In this document: in pieces, positions 35,412 through 46,501 of the stretch | Position numbering within the stretch: the stretch's first letter is position 1 | How the letters are laid out: each line of letters begins with the position of its first letter | Source of the DNA: Epiperipatus broadwayi | Lineage: Eukaryota; Onychophora; Udeonychophora; Euonychophora; Peripatidae | Length of the DNA: 64,000 nucleotides | Reading direction: 5' to 3' | Assembly: GCA_028023455.1 (NCBI GenBank) | Contig: JAQFVV010006293.1 | Location: 3,295,844-3,359,843 of the forward strand | Translations under genes and position numbers: made by a program | Notes under the pieces: model-generated | What the model saw: only the letters and a program-made list of their open reading frames with translations | Told to the model about the DNA's origin: nothing | Database searches by the model: none

Positions 35412-37012
35412 TTATATTGCAGTAGATGGATGCTGATACATATTTAAGACATTGTTGGGTTTATTATCAGTTTTTCTTTCATTTAATATTGCTTCAGACT
35501 CTATACAGGCAATTTGTGATGAAACCGAACAGGTGTCCATTTGTTGTTGGCTTACATCCATTTCTATTTCATCATTTTCTAAATTGTATATGTCTGATGA
35601 GTTGTGCTTTTGGTCTGTTTTTTTTGCCTTTTTTGGATTCATGATTTTTTACTTGGTCTGCCGGGCTTCCTTTTCCTCTGGTGTATTGTCTTGAATAGGT
35701 GGAAGAGGGGCTTCTATTGCATCCATTATGTTTGATGCAGTTTTGTTTATAATTGTACTTTTTTTTATTATTGGTATCTTTATATTATCTGGATTTATAT
35801 TTTCATTATATAACTGTGTGTGTTTACTTTCTGTTTGTTGATTTTTACTTGGTACACATTTTGTTTTGTTGAGATGCTGATCCTGTGAGATAATTGCTGT
35901 ATTTTGTGTTGTGGTTTCTTGAGAATTATTTTCGTTTGAATCTTGGATTTCTGTGTTAGTTTTTGTGTTATTTTTTTTGGTTGGTCTTTGGGATAGGCAA
36001 TTCTGATCCATTATTATTTTTGTTTGTGGGTGTTTGAACCTGTTTTTTTCCGGTTTCTATTATTGGGTTGCCAATGGATGTAGTGTTATTATAAATTTTA
36101 TTTTCATCACTGGGTTGTTCTGGGGAGAGGATTTTAGTTTGTTCACAGTGATTGCTTTTTGTGTTATCGCACTGAGTTGCTAGGTGTCCTCTCTGTCCAC
36201 AGCCAAAACAAAGTGGCTTTAGACCTCTTATGTGAAGAGAGAGTGTCGCTTCTTGATCTGTAATCTGTGTTGGAATCGTTGAGGCGTCTACATTTTTATG
36301 TAGTTTTATTTTAAATTCAAAACGATTACTACATATCGGTATAGGCGTGTCTTTTAAATATATAGGCTGTAGGGCAATTACTTTTCCAAACGGGTTTATC
36401 ATTTTTTGAAAATCTTGTACGTTGTATTTAAGATAAGTATTTTTAAGCACTCCAGTAATTATATTTTTCCGGTTTTCATCTATAGATCGGAAGAGCGTCG
36501 TGTAGCTAAAAGAGTGGATTGAAAACGTTCTTTTTGTTGTTGAGTATAAAAATCAATGGTTATATATCGAGAATTTGGATGGTCGGCGATACAAGAGATT
36601 GTTTCCCATAGTGCATTTTGCGTGATTGCTTCATATAATAAAGCTTTTGGGAAACGATATAATGAGCATTGATTATCGGTTACTAGTGAGTACTAACGAA
36701 GTTGGTGAAAAACCTGCGAAATGTTTCAAATAATGTCCGAGGCACCATGACATTGAAACGGTCCGTCACATTTTCAAGCATTTCTTTTGTCCAGATTGCG
36801 TGCTGGGGGTTGATTTTCCTCTCGAGTGTTTAGATCAAGATTTTTAATATCATTTGTGTTTGTTCTACGGAAGCGGTATTTGAGTTGGTGCTGTAGTATT
36901 GCTATTACTTTTAAGTACTTTTGCATACGAACTAGGCGATGTTGAAACTAACGATGTTGTTAATTTTGTATTGGTGCTTAATTCCGCTCACGCTTGACTG
37001 GGCAGTAGCCAT
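35412..37012 (-). pseudogene. LINE ORF1: nucleic-acid-binding protein, broken
   Basis: It starts at ATG 37012 with MATAQSSVSGIKHQYKIN and a stop 26 codons in. Recognisable pieces follow: TDRFNVMVPRTLF (about 36760), LYRFPKALLYEAITQNALWE (about 36650), DFYTQQQKERFQSTLLA (ending at about 36506), then, in another frame, ENRKNIITGV and a gag-like domain. The CCHC zinc knuckle LCFGCGQRGHLATQC sits near 36215-36170. A polar, Asn/Thr/Gln-rich tail continues to 35649 and, past one stop, to 35412. ORF1 proteins coat LINE RNA and act as chaperones during integration. The frame break at about 36500 coincides with an adapter-like 22-mer. Further frame changes lie near 35990 and 36900. Confidence 0.75.
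36484..36505. other. 22-bp exact match to Illumina TruSeq adapter
   Basis: The plus strand reads AGATCGGAAGAGCGTCGTGT followed by AG. This equals the first 22 bases of the reverse complement of the TruSeq universal adapter. After it, CTAAAAGAGTGG only loosely resembles the adapter continuation. The minus-strand translations in the three frames contain the peptides known from adapter contamination (YTTLFRS, TRRSSDL). The LINE ORF1 frame changes here. It is most likely an artefact of library or assembly. Confidence 0.8.
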
Positions 37013-37225
37013 GATTTATTCTGACTCAAGTCAGTATTTTTTTTAAAAAGATATTAAAACACACCGATATTTTTCAAAAAACACTATTAATCTATTATAT
37101 AATTCGATTTTTCCTGTATTATGTTTGTTTTTGCATAACAAGTTGGAACAAAAGTAAAAAAATAAATACTTACATCGGAGAACTTAACGATTGCTTCTTA
37201 CCTCAGCAGAGATTTGCTCAGGATC

Positions 37226-37487
<262 letters not shown>

Positions 37488-37644
37488 TTTGTTTTTGTTG
37501 ATATTGTTGTTGTTGTTGTTATTATTATTATTATTTTCATACAAATAAACTTGTTATAGAGTTTTTAAAGTTTGTCTTAACGTTATTATATTTAAATTTT
37601 GATACTTATCCGACTGGTATCATAGTAAATACTCTGGATACACA
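37488..37644 (+). repeat. Gypsy 5' LTR, right segment
   Basis: CATACAAATAAACTTG, TTTTTAAAGTTTGTCTTA, GTTATTATATTTAAA and TCCGACTGGTATCATAGTA, then ACTCTGGATACACA, match 39700-39817 in the 3' LTR with about 10% differences. The segment ends at the canonical CA at 37644. Confidence 0.85.
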
Positions 37645-38020
37645 ATCACCTGTTTGTGGGAAAGTGACAGCAGAGTGCTCACAGCCAAAAGTACAATCTG
37701 TATATACATGTTAACCAAGTGGAATGGAATAAATATTAATGATGACATTGCCAGAGTCATAATATTTGTGAATTCAATATGAATAACATGGTGATATGAA
37801 ATGCATGAAGTATATATATCGAATTTGTTGTGTTACATGTTCATAAATAAAGTCAAGGTGCTTTCTTATTTTTTGTGGGTAAGGATATTTACAGTTAGCT
37901 AAACAATCATGTGATCCTAAATCTCCCAAATATATTCTATAACAAGTTTTAATTAAAAACCTGAATGTGTATTTTCAGCCAGAAGTGTCTATATTTTCAA
38001 ATGAGGATCACAGGAAGGAG
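37645..38020. other. Gypsy internal region without coding remains
   Basis: No primer-binding site of a common type is visible directly after the LTR (ATCACCTGTTTGTGGG). The sequence up to the integrase relic shows no gag or reverse transcriptase motifs, so a large internal deletion, or replacement by unrelated AT-rich DNA, has occurred. Confidence 0.5.
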
Positions 38021-39180
38021 CTTGAATCGCTATATCACAGACATCCAGACATTGTATGCATGAAAGTATTGACATGATCATATGTTAGGTGGCCGAAACT
38101 AAATCAAAAGATTAATCAGAATTATAAAAAATTGCTCTGACTGCCAGTCTACAGTGGATGTGCCTAAAAAAATATTTTAATCATGGAGAAAGTAAAAAAA
38201 TCCATGGCAGAGAATTTACATAGACCATGTTGGCTCAATGACTGGATACCTGTTCTTAGTTGTTGACGATGCTTATTTTAATAGGGATGAGAACAAGTTT
38301 GTAACAAACAAGAGCATGGATTTCCAATTAGAGCTTCCAAAAAGTTTTTGTTAGACAAGGTTACCCTCAAACTCTAGTGTCAGACAATGCAACAGGATTT
38401 ACTTCTCTAAAGTTTAAGAATTTTTTGACAGCTAAAGAAATATGCTATACTTTGACTCCACTCTATCATATAGAATCAAATGGATTAGCTGAGAAGGTAG
38501 TGCAACAATTAAAGTCTATGCTTAAGAAAGCATCATTTAAAGATATTGGTAGAAGCTATGTTTTACCAACACTTTACTCCAAGTGTGTCAACTTTGAAAA
38601 CATTGGCAGAACTGTTATTATGGCGAAAATGTCACACACATTTGTCTAAGTTATTACCAGATAAAAAAGTAATAGTTAAAAATAATTCAGACAATGAAAA
38701 ATTCCAAGTTGGTGAGAAAGTTTATCTAGACTTCGTAAAATTTCTATTTAGCAAGTCTAGTGGATCAGAGATATAAAAAGAAAATGGATCCCTGGTGTTA
38801 TAATGGAAATAGTATCACAAGTCATTACAGTGATAAAATTAGAAAATAGACTACAGATGAGGAGGCATGTCAATCATTTACACTTATATCAGATTGATAT
38901 GCCTAATGTGGAAAATGACAAACTCACCTTAGTCAATACAAAAACAAGTTCAAACCAGGTTCTTTTGAAAATGAAGAGATATGTTGATATCTTTAGTCAA
39001 GCTGATGAAGCAAATGCTCCATTTCATGACTGTAAGAAGAACTGGGGGGTATTTTACTACCAAGGCAGCCTGAACAAATGGATACAATTATTGATCATGA
39101 TGAAAAAAACTTGTGATTCCACTTAGACATGTAAGAAATCATACAAGACCTAAAAGACTGAAAGATTATTATCTAGAGTG
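38021..39180 (+). pseudogene. Gypsy integrase remnant (K02A2.6-like type)
   Basis: Remnant blocks in order: a zinc-binding-domain end like 'HRHPDIVCMK' (38038-38068); the first catalytic Asp in a 'YIDHVGSMTG' block (about 38220-38250); the second Asp in SDNATGF (codon at 38383); and the catalytic Glu in SNGLAE (codon at 38491). The spacing between the last two is exactly 35 residues, the DD35E signature. A C-terminal 'VGEKVYLDF' block (near 38710-38750) and 'RRHVNHLH' (near 38860-38880) follow. The integrase would join LTR DNA to the chromosome. Two frame changes (near 38600 and 38790) and upstream stops disable it. The motif set fits the widespread animal Gypsy group often annotated as K02A2.6-like. 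Confidence 0.8.
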
Positions 39181-39207
39181 AGGGTAGGTATGGACTCCTG
39201 TTCTGAG

Positions 39208-39817
39208 TGCATATATATTATTGTAAATAAAATTATTGATAAATTGTAAGTGCCAACAATACATTATATCTCAGATAAAATATGCATTCTATAAAATTAG
39301 CATACAATATAATAAAGTGAATAATAAATGACGTTTGATATAAGCTAATTAGTCCTATTATGTAAACGAATTGATAACAATCATAGACTGCAAGTTGGGT
39401 AAAAATGAAGTTCTAACGAGCGAGAAACAAGCATAGGCAAAGTCAGAACTGTGTGCATAGATTCACAATGCACAGATAAGCCTAAGTTAAAGACTTATTA
39501 AAATTGATATTAAAACGTTATCTGAGAAGTTATCATATTATGTATGCAAAATACTAGTTAATGTAAACTCAAGCTATACCGACTATATTTATATATTGGC
39601 AGTGTATGCGGATAATGTATCCCCATGTGTCAAATTGTTATAAATTACTTTCTCAAACGTAAAGTGATATTCATTATTATCTTCATTTATTATTATTATC
39701 ATTATTTTCGTACAAGTAAATAAACTTGCTGTTGATTTTAAAGTTTGTCTTAGTGTTATTATATTTAAACTTCGATGTTTATCCGACTGGTATCATAGTA
39801 GATACTCCGGATACACA
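39208..39817 (+). repeat. Gypsy 3' LTR, intact (610 bp)
   Basis: It begins TGCATATATATTATTG and ends ATACTCCGGATACACA, giving TG...CA ends. It contains its own short ATT tract (about 39685-39705) at exactly the place where the 5' LTR carries the LINE and the long arrays. It thus gives a picture of the empty site. GCAG follows directly. A purine-rich stretch (GAGTGAGGGTAGG) lies about 20 bases upstream as a poor polypurine tract. Confidence 0.82.
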
Positions 39818-39821
39818 GCAG

Positions 39822-42465
39822 TAGTAAAAAAAAAAAAAAGGAAAGAAAAATTATATATATATATTTCCTTCCTATTTTTAATAAACATAATTCTTAAAAT
39901 ATTATTAATAAAATTAAAAATATATTTATAATTAATTTTTAGATTTTAACATTATAATAAAAACGCTGAACATTTTAGCCAGTGGTTTGGGCAATAAAAT
40001 TGAAAAAAAAAATCTTAGTTAGAATATAATTTGACCTCCTGAGTAATGAATTATGTGACAGATAAACTAATAATATTCTAAAATATGTCTGACATAACTA
40101 ATTCTTTAAAAGTGGCAATTTTAAATAGCTATCTGCTCTGGAATAAATATGATTAATGAAAAGAAGTATATAATAAAACAGTTTATATGGAGAAGACATG
40201 TTCAGCTGTCACATGGTTAAAATAGTTTGTTGACAAGGATGTATTTTTGTTTCAGTATCAGATATATTTAAGATGGAACAACCGTGTTCCAGTAATATGC
40301 AAATGATTATAAAAATAGATTAGTTACTAGAATATTTCAAGATATTATTATAATGCCTTTAAAAAAGATTAATTTTTAAAAACTACACCATGTCATAGTG
40401 TTAACATTAATGGGCAAAGACTTTAATCATGAGACTTTCAAACACTCATGTGACCTGAGTGCCAGTAGTTTCTTTTAATTGAACAAATTGAGATGTATTT
40501 TTTTACTTTATTCAGATTAGAATTAATCCAGGAATTTTAGTTCTTGAATCTACCACTGCATGGAGCATGAAATGAAACTAATATGCCACACTATCACTAT
40601 ATAGGAGACAATTTATGGTTAATTTATCACTTTACCATTGCACAGGGAAAAGATTAATACTTTATAAGCAATATTATTTTGCTATAGTGAGTCAACTTTT
40701 GTTATAACTTAATCAAAATTAAAATGATATGTCAATTAAACATATATTTGTAAATCTTTAAGTTATAGTAATCTGTATCATGGAATTAAATATTTGTGTA
40801 TGGCTAGTTATATTTAAATGCTTGAGCATCAAAATGGTCAGATAATTTTGTTATTGTTGTTTTAATTTTCCCAAATGGAAATTGAACCTGAAACTTCTAT
40901 TGTTTTACTACTATATTGATGGCATATTACGGATGGCTATATGTTGGATTATCCCAGTCATTTAGTTCAGATATTATCAACATATGCATTAAAACCCTAA
41001 TTATAAAAATAAAAAGTAAGAAAGATTTTGTAAAATAATTTATTAATAATCAGGAAAAAAAATTATAACAAAAATTCAAATTCAGTGAATCAAAAAATTA
41101 TCCAACTTTCATTTAATGAATAGATATTTCATACTTATCTAATTTCGAGGACTAATTTAGAGTAAGCCCATAATTATTTCCATTTTTCATTTTTTAATTA
41201 TTCACACTTTGTAAGCTTTATTTTTTCTCTTTTATCAATAAAATTAATAAAAACAAAACGAAAATGTGTCTGAATGATTCATATTCGGAAAGTTTTCTGG
41301 AAAAAAAAAGCCCTCTGAAAGTCTCACTAAAACAAGCAATATTTAGGTTTAAATTTTAACATTTTTTTCATAATATAATAGGGTACTATATAATTTTTTT
41401 ATAATCAAAATTACCCAAATTCAAACTAAACCAGATAAATTCTAAAACACTACCATTGGTTTCACTGCTACAAGTAGAAGACTTCTCATGTGTAAAGGAC
41501 TAAAACATAAAAATTATACTACATATTACCCACAATTCCCACTTAAACTCCACACTCTCTTAATATTAAAAGATGTGTATATGGATTGTAAGTGGGAAAT
41601 ATTTAGTATAAATTTGTTATGTTTGAGTTCTTTAGACAAGTTGTCTGCTTATAGCAGTGAAACCATTGGTTATGTTTTAGAGTTTATTTCTTTGGCTAGT
41701 CTGATTTAGTTTTGAATTTGAGGTAAATTTTGATTATTTTACTGAATAGTTTAGTTTTAGGCTTTTAATGTTTGCATTTTTTTATAGTATATTATTATAT
41801 TATGAGGAAAAATATTAAATATTAGTTATCTATAGTTTATTATATTTCACACAAAATTTGAATAATGGCATAAAAGTTCTAAGGCATATGTCAATTCATG
41901 GTTGAAAAAATTGTGCATGGAGTGTAAAATGATGAGATTCCCTGATATAGTTGAAATGTTAAACGTTTTTAGAAAAATTCAAGGTTTATTTATATTTTTC
42001 AAAACACATTATTTGGTTAATATAGGACATTATATTAGACTGTCCGATACTACTAATAGCAGAATATAGTTGAAAAAAATATAAATAGTTTGTTTTTCTT
42101 TGAGTAACATTTAACAATTCCCCAGATAATGAAAATAATCCAAATAAAACAGTTTCCCTTTATTCAAGCTATTCTTTTTATCACTACAGCAGTAGTGATA
42201 GGTTATTAGCAATTATATGAATAGAAAGAAAAAATATTCTATATTTAAAGAAAATCAATGTTTGAACAACACTGCTATTAAACCTTTAATATGTGAACAA
42301 ATATTTGATACTAATTTTATTAATACAAATTAAAGCCTTATCATGTTTCTTACAAATTCTCATAAAATTATGATGCACATTTTTTTGAGAATAAATAAAG
42401 GGTTATTCAAAATTGCGTCAATCATAATCAAATGGCATGCATTCTAAAAGTAATATATAGATAGA
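39822..42465. other. AT-rich non-coding DNA
   Basis: An A run (39829-39840) and TA repeat follow the LTR. No gene recognised. The 73-codon frame at 41488-41709 has no motif. TTGAACCTGAAAC near 40880 is a lone B-box-like phrase. Confidence 0.4.
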
Positions 42466-42632
42466 ACATATTTTGCTGGATCATCCATGTACTTTTATTA
42501 ACATTGTTTACAGCGCCTCTACAATTATATAGTTTTCATTTTCCAGTTGAGCACTTGTGTGATCAAGTCGAAACATTGAAGTTTTTAGATTAAAAGCCTA
42601 CATGGATGAATCCACAAAATATGCTTCTTATA
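42466..42632. mobile_element. Putative MITE with ~35-bp terminal inverted repeats
   Basis: The left arm, AGAACATATTTTGCTGGATC then ATCCATGTACTTT, is mirrored by the right arm; the reverse complement of 42597-42632 reads AGAAGCATATTTTGTGGATT then CATCCATGTAGGCTTT. About 100 bases lie between, including ACAGCGCCTCTACAA. No clear target duplication was identified, so class and exact edges are open. Confidence 0.5.
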
Positions 42633-44026
42633 TCTGCAACCCATGAAAACATTCGTACGAACATATATATAATATAAATAAACAAAATATTAAAACAAAA
42701 TTGTAATTATAATAAAAGCATAAGTTTCAGGTTCTACTATATGTAAGCAGTTGCTTGTTATTAGTATAGTAATAACAATGTTTCAGTGAGATCTCATTTG
42801 CTATTATCTAAATAATAGCTCACTTTAAAAACTATTTATATCATTTACTCACTTATTTTTATTCTAATATATATATATAAATCAATATTTTAAGATATTA
42901 ACATATTGTTGCTCATTTGTATCTGATTTAATGAGTTACTGAAGCATTGTCTTTTTACAAGAATTTTGTTTGTAAAAAAAGTAAATGCTTATTTAGTAAA
43001 ATAATCAAAAACAACTTTGTTTGAATGACAATTTGGATCACTCCATCTTTATTTTCCACTTCTAAAGATATCTGAGAATTTTTTAAAAAAAATCACTGCT
43101 TGAGTTACATTAATCATAAACCAACCAAAAGAATATATGCGGATGGTATAAGAAATTAAAAAAAAAAAGAATTTTATATGAATTACTTTCAGGTGCTTTT
43201 CTTAAGGAGAAACAAGAACTATAATAATCAACTTGGCCATATACAAAAAAATGAAGATTTCTATACAGCCAGTAATAACAAATATGCATAATTAATTTTA
43301 AATCAGGAAAGGTTATTATGCCTGGATAAGTAAAAATTTGGCAGGGGAAAAATGTCTTAACTGTGATCATTTTTCTACTGCCTTAACTTTTTAATATATT
43401 CTATAGAAAGATAAATTTAATTTGATTCATACCCAAGGGTTCCAACTTGAGTTCCATAAAATTCTAGAATGCTGCTGGATAAAATTTTGGCTTCGGCAAT
43501 GAAGTTAATTTTTAGCTCCAATTAACAATCTGCAATATACATAAAATGTGTTTGTTCAGTACTGCAAGAAAAATAAAATACAGAAATAAATTTTATGTAC
43601 CTTCTGGTATTAGTATTTAGCTGTCCAAAATCAAATCAAATTTTAAATGGATATTGCAAAAAACAAAAACAACTTTAACCCGTAATTACTAATTTGGATT
43701 AATAATATTTGCTTTTCCATTATTAATTAATCGCGTTTTTATTTTATATTTTAAATGAATTACTTTTGATTTGTTATATATTTATAAACACCAAAAATTA
43801 TCAGAGTTGCAAATTTTTAATATTATGGTGAAAAGGATTCTATGGTTATATAAGTTGGGAACTGCTGATTCAGAGGAAACACAATATTCACTAAATACTA
43901 AACACTATAATATCATTAAGAAAATGCGATTATTTTCAGTTTAATTATTTTTAAAACTATTGAGAGATATTCAATCACATAATCTCAATGTTCAGCAAAT
44001 AAGCATTTTAAGGGATATTAGAAATG
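42633..44026. other. AT-rich DNA
   Basis: Nothing recognised. An 86-codon minus-strand frame at 43110-43370 is hydrophobic but has no family motif. Confidence 0.4.
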
Positions 44027-44037
44027 AATTTTCTCAC

Positions 44038-44155
44038 AATTTTTTTTTTTCATATGTCATAGCATCGGCCGGGAGGCGAACCCGCAACAACCGTCTGCAA
44101 CCAACTGCTTGCTTGCAAGGCGGCTGCGCTGACCTCTCGGCTAACAATGCTTGAC
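44038..44155 (-). mobile_element. Young tRNA-like SINE or retroposed tRNA pseudogene
   Basis: A GC-rich 118-base island in AT-rich DNA. On the minus strand: GCATTGTTAGCCGAGAGG and TCAGCGCA (A-box region, 44144-44125), an anticodon-like loop CTTGCAA (UGC), a stretch with repeated GCAAGCAAGC / GGTTGCAG / GGTTGTTG, then the B box GGGTTCGCCTCC (44083-44072). The 3' side CCGATGC can pair with the 5' GCATTG. It ends with an 11-base A-tail next to the target site. Both flanks carry the identical 11-mer AATTTTCTCAC (44027-44037 and 44156-44166). Perfect duplication plus A-tail shows LINE-mediated retroposition, probably recent. The frame at 43960-44154 is incidental. Confidence 0.8.
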
Positions 44156-44166
44156 AATTTTCTCAC

Positions 44167-44877
44167 TATTTGGTGGTTAATTAAATTAAAATATTTGCAA
44201 AAGTATTGCAGTTATTTTATAAAGTCATTAACCATGTTGTTATAAAAAAAATATTTATTATAAACAATTTTTTTTTAACCTTTAATACTTTGTGAACCCA
44301 AGTTAATTATTGTTTTATTTTGTTTGCCGTCTTAAAAATCATTTCATAGAGAAGTAATACAAGATTGAGATAATATAAAAACCAGGCAGTCGTAATTAAA
44401 GTCCTCTACATCTATGAATCATATATCGAATGACTGTTGGTTTGGAAGTAATATATAAAAGACGATAGATAATGAAAGATATTGAAACGTTTTATTCAGT
44501 ACTCACACAAGTGGACTCAGTATGGTAATTTTCAAATAATATTGCATTGATAAAAATTGGAGATACGAATGAATAGTTGTATAGTTAGATTACTTTATTT
44601 CCTTTAATATATGAATACAACAAGGAAAGAATATAGTAAATAAAAAATAACAAAGCTAGTAAATGTTATTCTTCAAATTATATTTTTAATTAATCATTTG
44701 AGGCCACTTATTAAAAAATTTTTTTTTTATTGGTAATCTTAAAAATTAAAACAATGCTAATGATTTTTTTTTTCTGGTTATATTTCTATATTGGAATTTA
44801 ATATCAAATAAATCAAGTTAGTATCTGTGTGAAGTTAAAATTTAATGTAAGTAAAAATACCATTTTAAAGCATTCAT
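44167..44877. other. AT-rich DNA
   Basis: No feature recognised. Confidence 0.4.
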
Positions 44878-45303
44878 CATGGAATCCAACCTTTAACTTG
44901 ACGCGAGCCAGTTGAGAATTTAAAAAAATTTGGGGAGCCACAATTATATATTCCATTTTTCATATTATATTTATAAACATAATTCACAAACTAAAAAAAA
45001 ACTGGTGTAATATGTTAAAAAGAAAAAAAATGTAAATACATTTTATTTATTAAAAATTTGGTAACATGCATATAAATTACAATTACAGGAAAAGTATATT
45101 TTAATTATTTTATTTAATGTGAAACCTGACACTGCATATCGTTATCGTTTGTATTGTAAAAATGTTTATTTTTTCAGTGTGTGAATGTGGCATCAAAGAA
45201 CATAAAATATTTTATCATTTTTTCTTGAAGAGTGCAATGCGAGCCACATCAAACGGTTGTGCGAGCCACATGTGGCTCGCGAGCTACGGGTTGGGCATCC
45301 CTG
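44878..45303. mobile_element. Non-autonomous hAT-like element (~425 bp)
   Basis: The right end, GGTTGGGCATCCCTG, reverses to CAGGGATGCCCAACC, a hAT-style terminus. The left end, CATGGAATCCAACCTTTAAC, aligns with it loosely. Both subterminal regions share the word GCGAGCCA (44903 on the left; 45232, 45262 and neighbours on the right), including TGCGAGCCACATGTGGCTCG. There is no open frame. The right terminus resembles the hAT transposon at 10175-12460 in its first bases only. No 8-bp target duplication is visible (ATCTGTAA follows on the right), so the left edge is uncertain. Confidence 0.55.
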
Positions 45304-46149
45304 ATCTGTAACATAATTTACTTGGATTATATGGTTGGTTAATTAATGTAATATATAAAAACGTTTTATTTTTTGGAATTAATTAATAAAATGTGTGATA
45401 AATAATGTAAAATTTTAAAGTATCATTCAAATATTTATTTTAACAGGAGATAGCAAATTATTTACAATAAACCACAATTCTCATCTGATCTATGCGTTAG
45501 AGTGTAATATAGAATATTATAGACAAGCTCATTCTTAAAATTTCTTTTTCGAAAACTTTGTGTACACACAATATGATTACAGTGTACACTTCATATATTT
45601 TGTTTTATATTTCACCTATTCCGGATCTCATTAAATAAAAAATAAAACTTTTTTTTTTTTTACATAGCAAACAAGCCGATATTAATTTATCTTAACGTTA
45701 AAAATTTTAAAAGTAAATTTTACATATCTCGGAGGAAAAACATTCAAAAAACTTAATGCACTATAAAATCTATTCCTAAACCAATCATGGGCAAGCTTTT
45801 TCAAACAGCAGATTTCATGAGATATTGCTCATCACAAATCTGGCCATATCATTTAAATAAATTTCATAAAAGTTTAGTACAAATTATATCACAATAAAAT
45901 CGTTTTAAAGAATATTCACATAAGTTTTATATAATAAAAATTATAAATTATGAATTTTAAAGTGTGAATGAACAGAAAAAACAAATCATGCAAAATGTTA
46001 ATAGAAAGTTATGTTGATATAATTATGAATTAAGCATGCCATGCAGAAAATCTCAAAAGGCTGTAGATTACCTCCTTTGCCTTAATAACCTTATTATAAG
46101 TATTTATTTTAAAAGTATTAATCACGCAATACAGAATAATATATACTGT
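45304..46149. other. AT-rich DNA
   Basis: No feature recognised. Confidence 0.4.
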
Positions 46150-46377
46150 AACGATCAAGTTTCGTACTTTCGCATAACAGAATCTAGAATCCAGACAAAG
46201 AGACCCAAGCAGACCAGACTAGGATTGTGTCATCCCGATTCCAACCACATTTCAACTTGTTTGCCAGTACTCCACAACTCAAGACCTTATGAACGATCAC
46301 ACTTGAAGTTACACGTAGTATACCCATCTTTCACAGCTGGCATAGGGCAGGAAGAAACAGGAGACTCTGGGACTTAA
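46150..46377. other. Higher-GC island of unknown origin
   Basis: This stretch is clearly richer in G and C than its flanks and keeps one plus-strand frame open (46036-46377, 113 codons, stop at the island's edge). The second half of the frame, with RPKQTRLGLCHPDSN and GIGQEETGDSGT, is more complex than chance frames nearby. It has no recognised domain. It may be a piece of an LTR element, an exon, or an old transposon. Confidence 0.3.
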
Positions 46378-46463
46378 ATATGTATACTAGCTAATTTAAT
46401 TGCTACCAGCACAAAATTAAAGATAACTTTCATAAATGGTAATTAATGCATATATAGTTATAC

Positions 46464-46501
<38 letters not shown>
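46464..46501. repeat. (CA)n(TA)n microsatellite
   Basis: About 14 CA units directly followed by about 5 TA units. Confidence 0.9.

Larger units (their letters stand above)
31861..37225 (-). mobile_element. Full-length L1/Tx1-like LINE inserted in (ATT)n
   Basis: A 5.4-kb non-LTR retrotransposon on the minus strand. The 5' end, AGATCCTGAGCAAATCTCTG, touches one (ATT)n array at 37225. Then come a ~210-base leader, ORF1 with a CCHC zinc knuckle, ORF2 with endonuclease, reverse transcriptase and a C-terminal Cys/His motif, and a 250-base 3' UTR. The UTR contains an A run and ends AATAAAGTTTTGCTTTGAATC at 31861, with the AATAAA signal about 20 bases from the end. The other (ATT)n array follows. 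Two ORFs, a CCHC knuckle, an L1-style endonuclease start (GSLNIRGLN) and a 'C..C...E...H.....C' tail point to the L1/Tx1 group; this is not settled without a phylogeny. Confidence 0.85.

Noticed and set aside
35426-35694. Two overlapping plus-strand frames of 72-80 codons with hydrophobic runs
   Set aside because: Antisense to the polar ORF1 tail of the LINE; hydrophobicity comes from reversing Asn/Lys/Gln codons.
44878-45311. 8-bp target duplication around the hAT-like element
   Set aside because: GCATTCAT on the left does not match ATCTGTAA on the right.
46036-46377. Real 113-aa protein-coding gene
   Set aside because: The first half is ordinary AT-rich sequence, with no promoter, splice signal or known domain; kept only as an unexplained GC-richer island.
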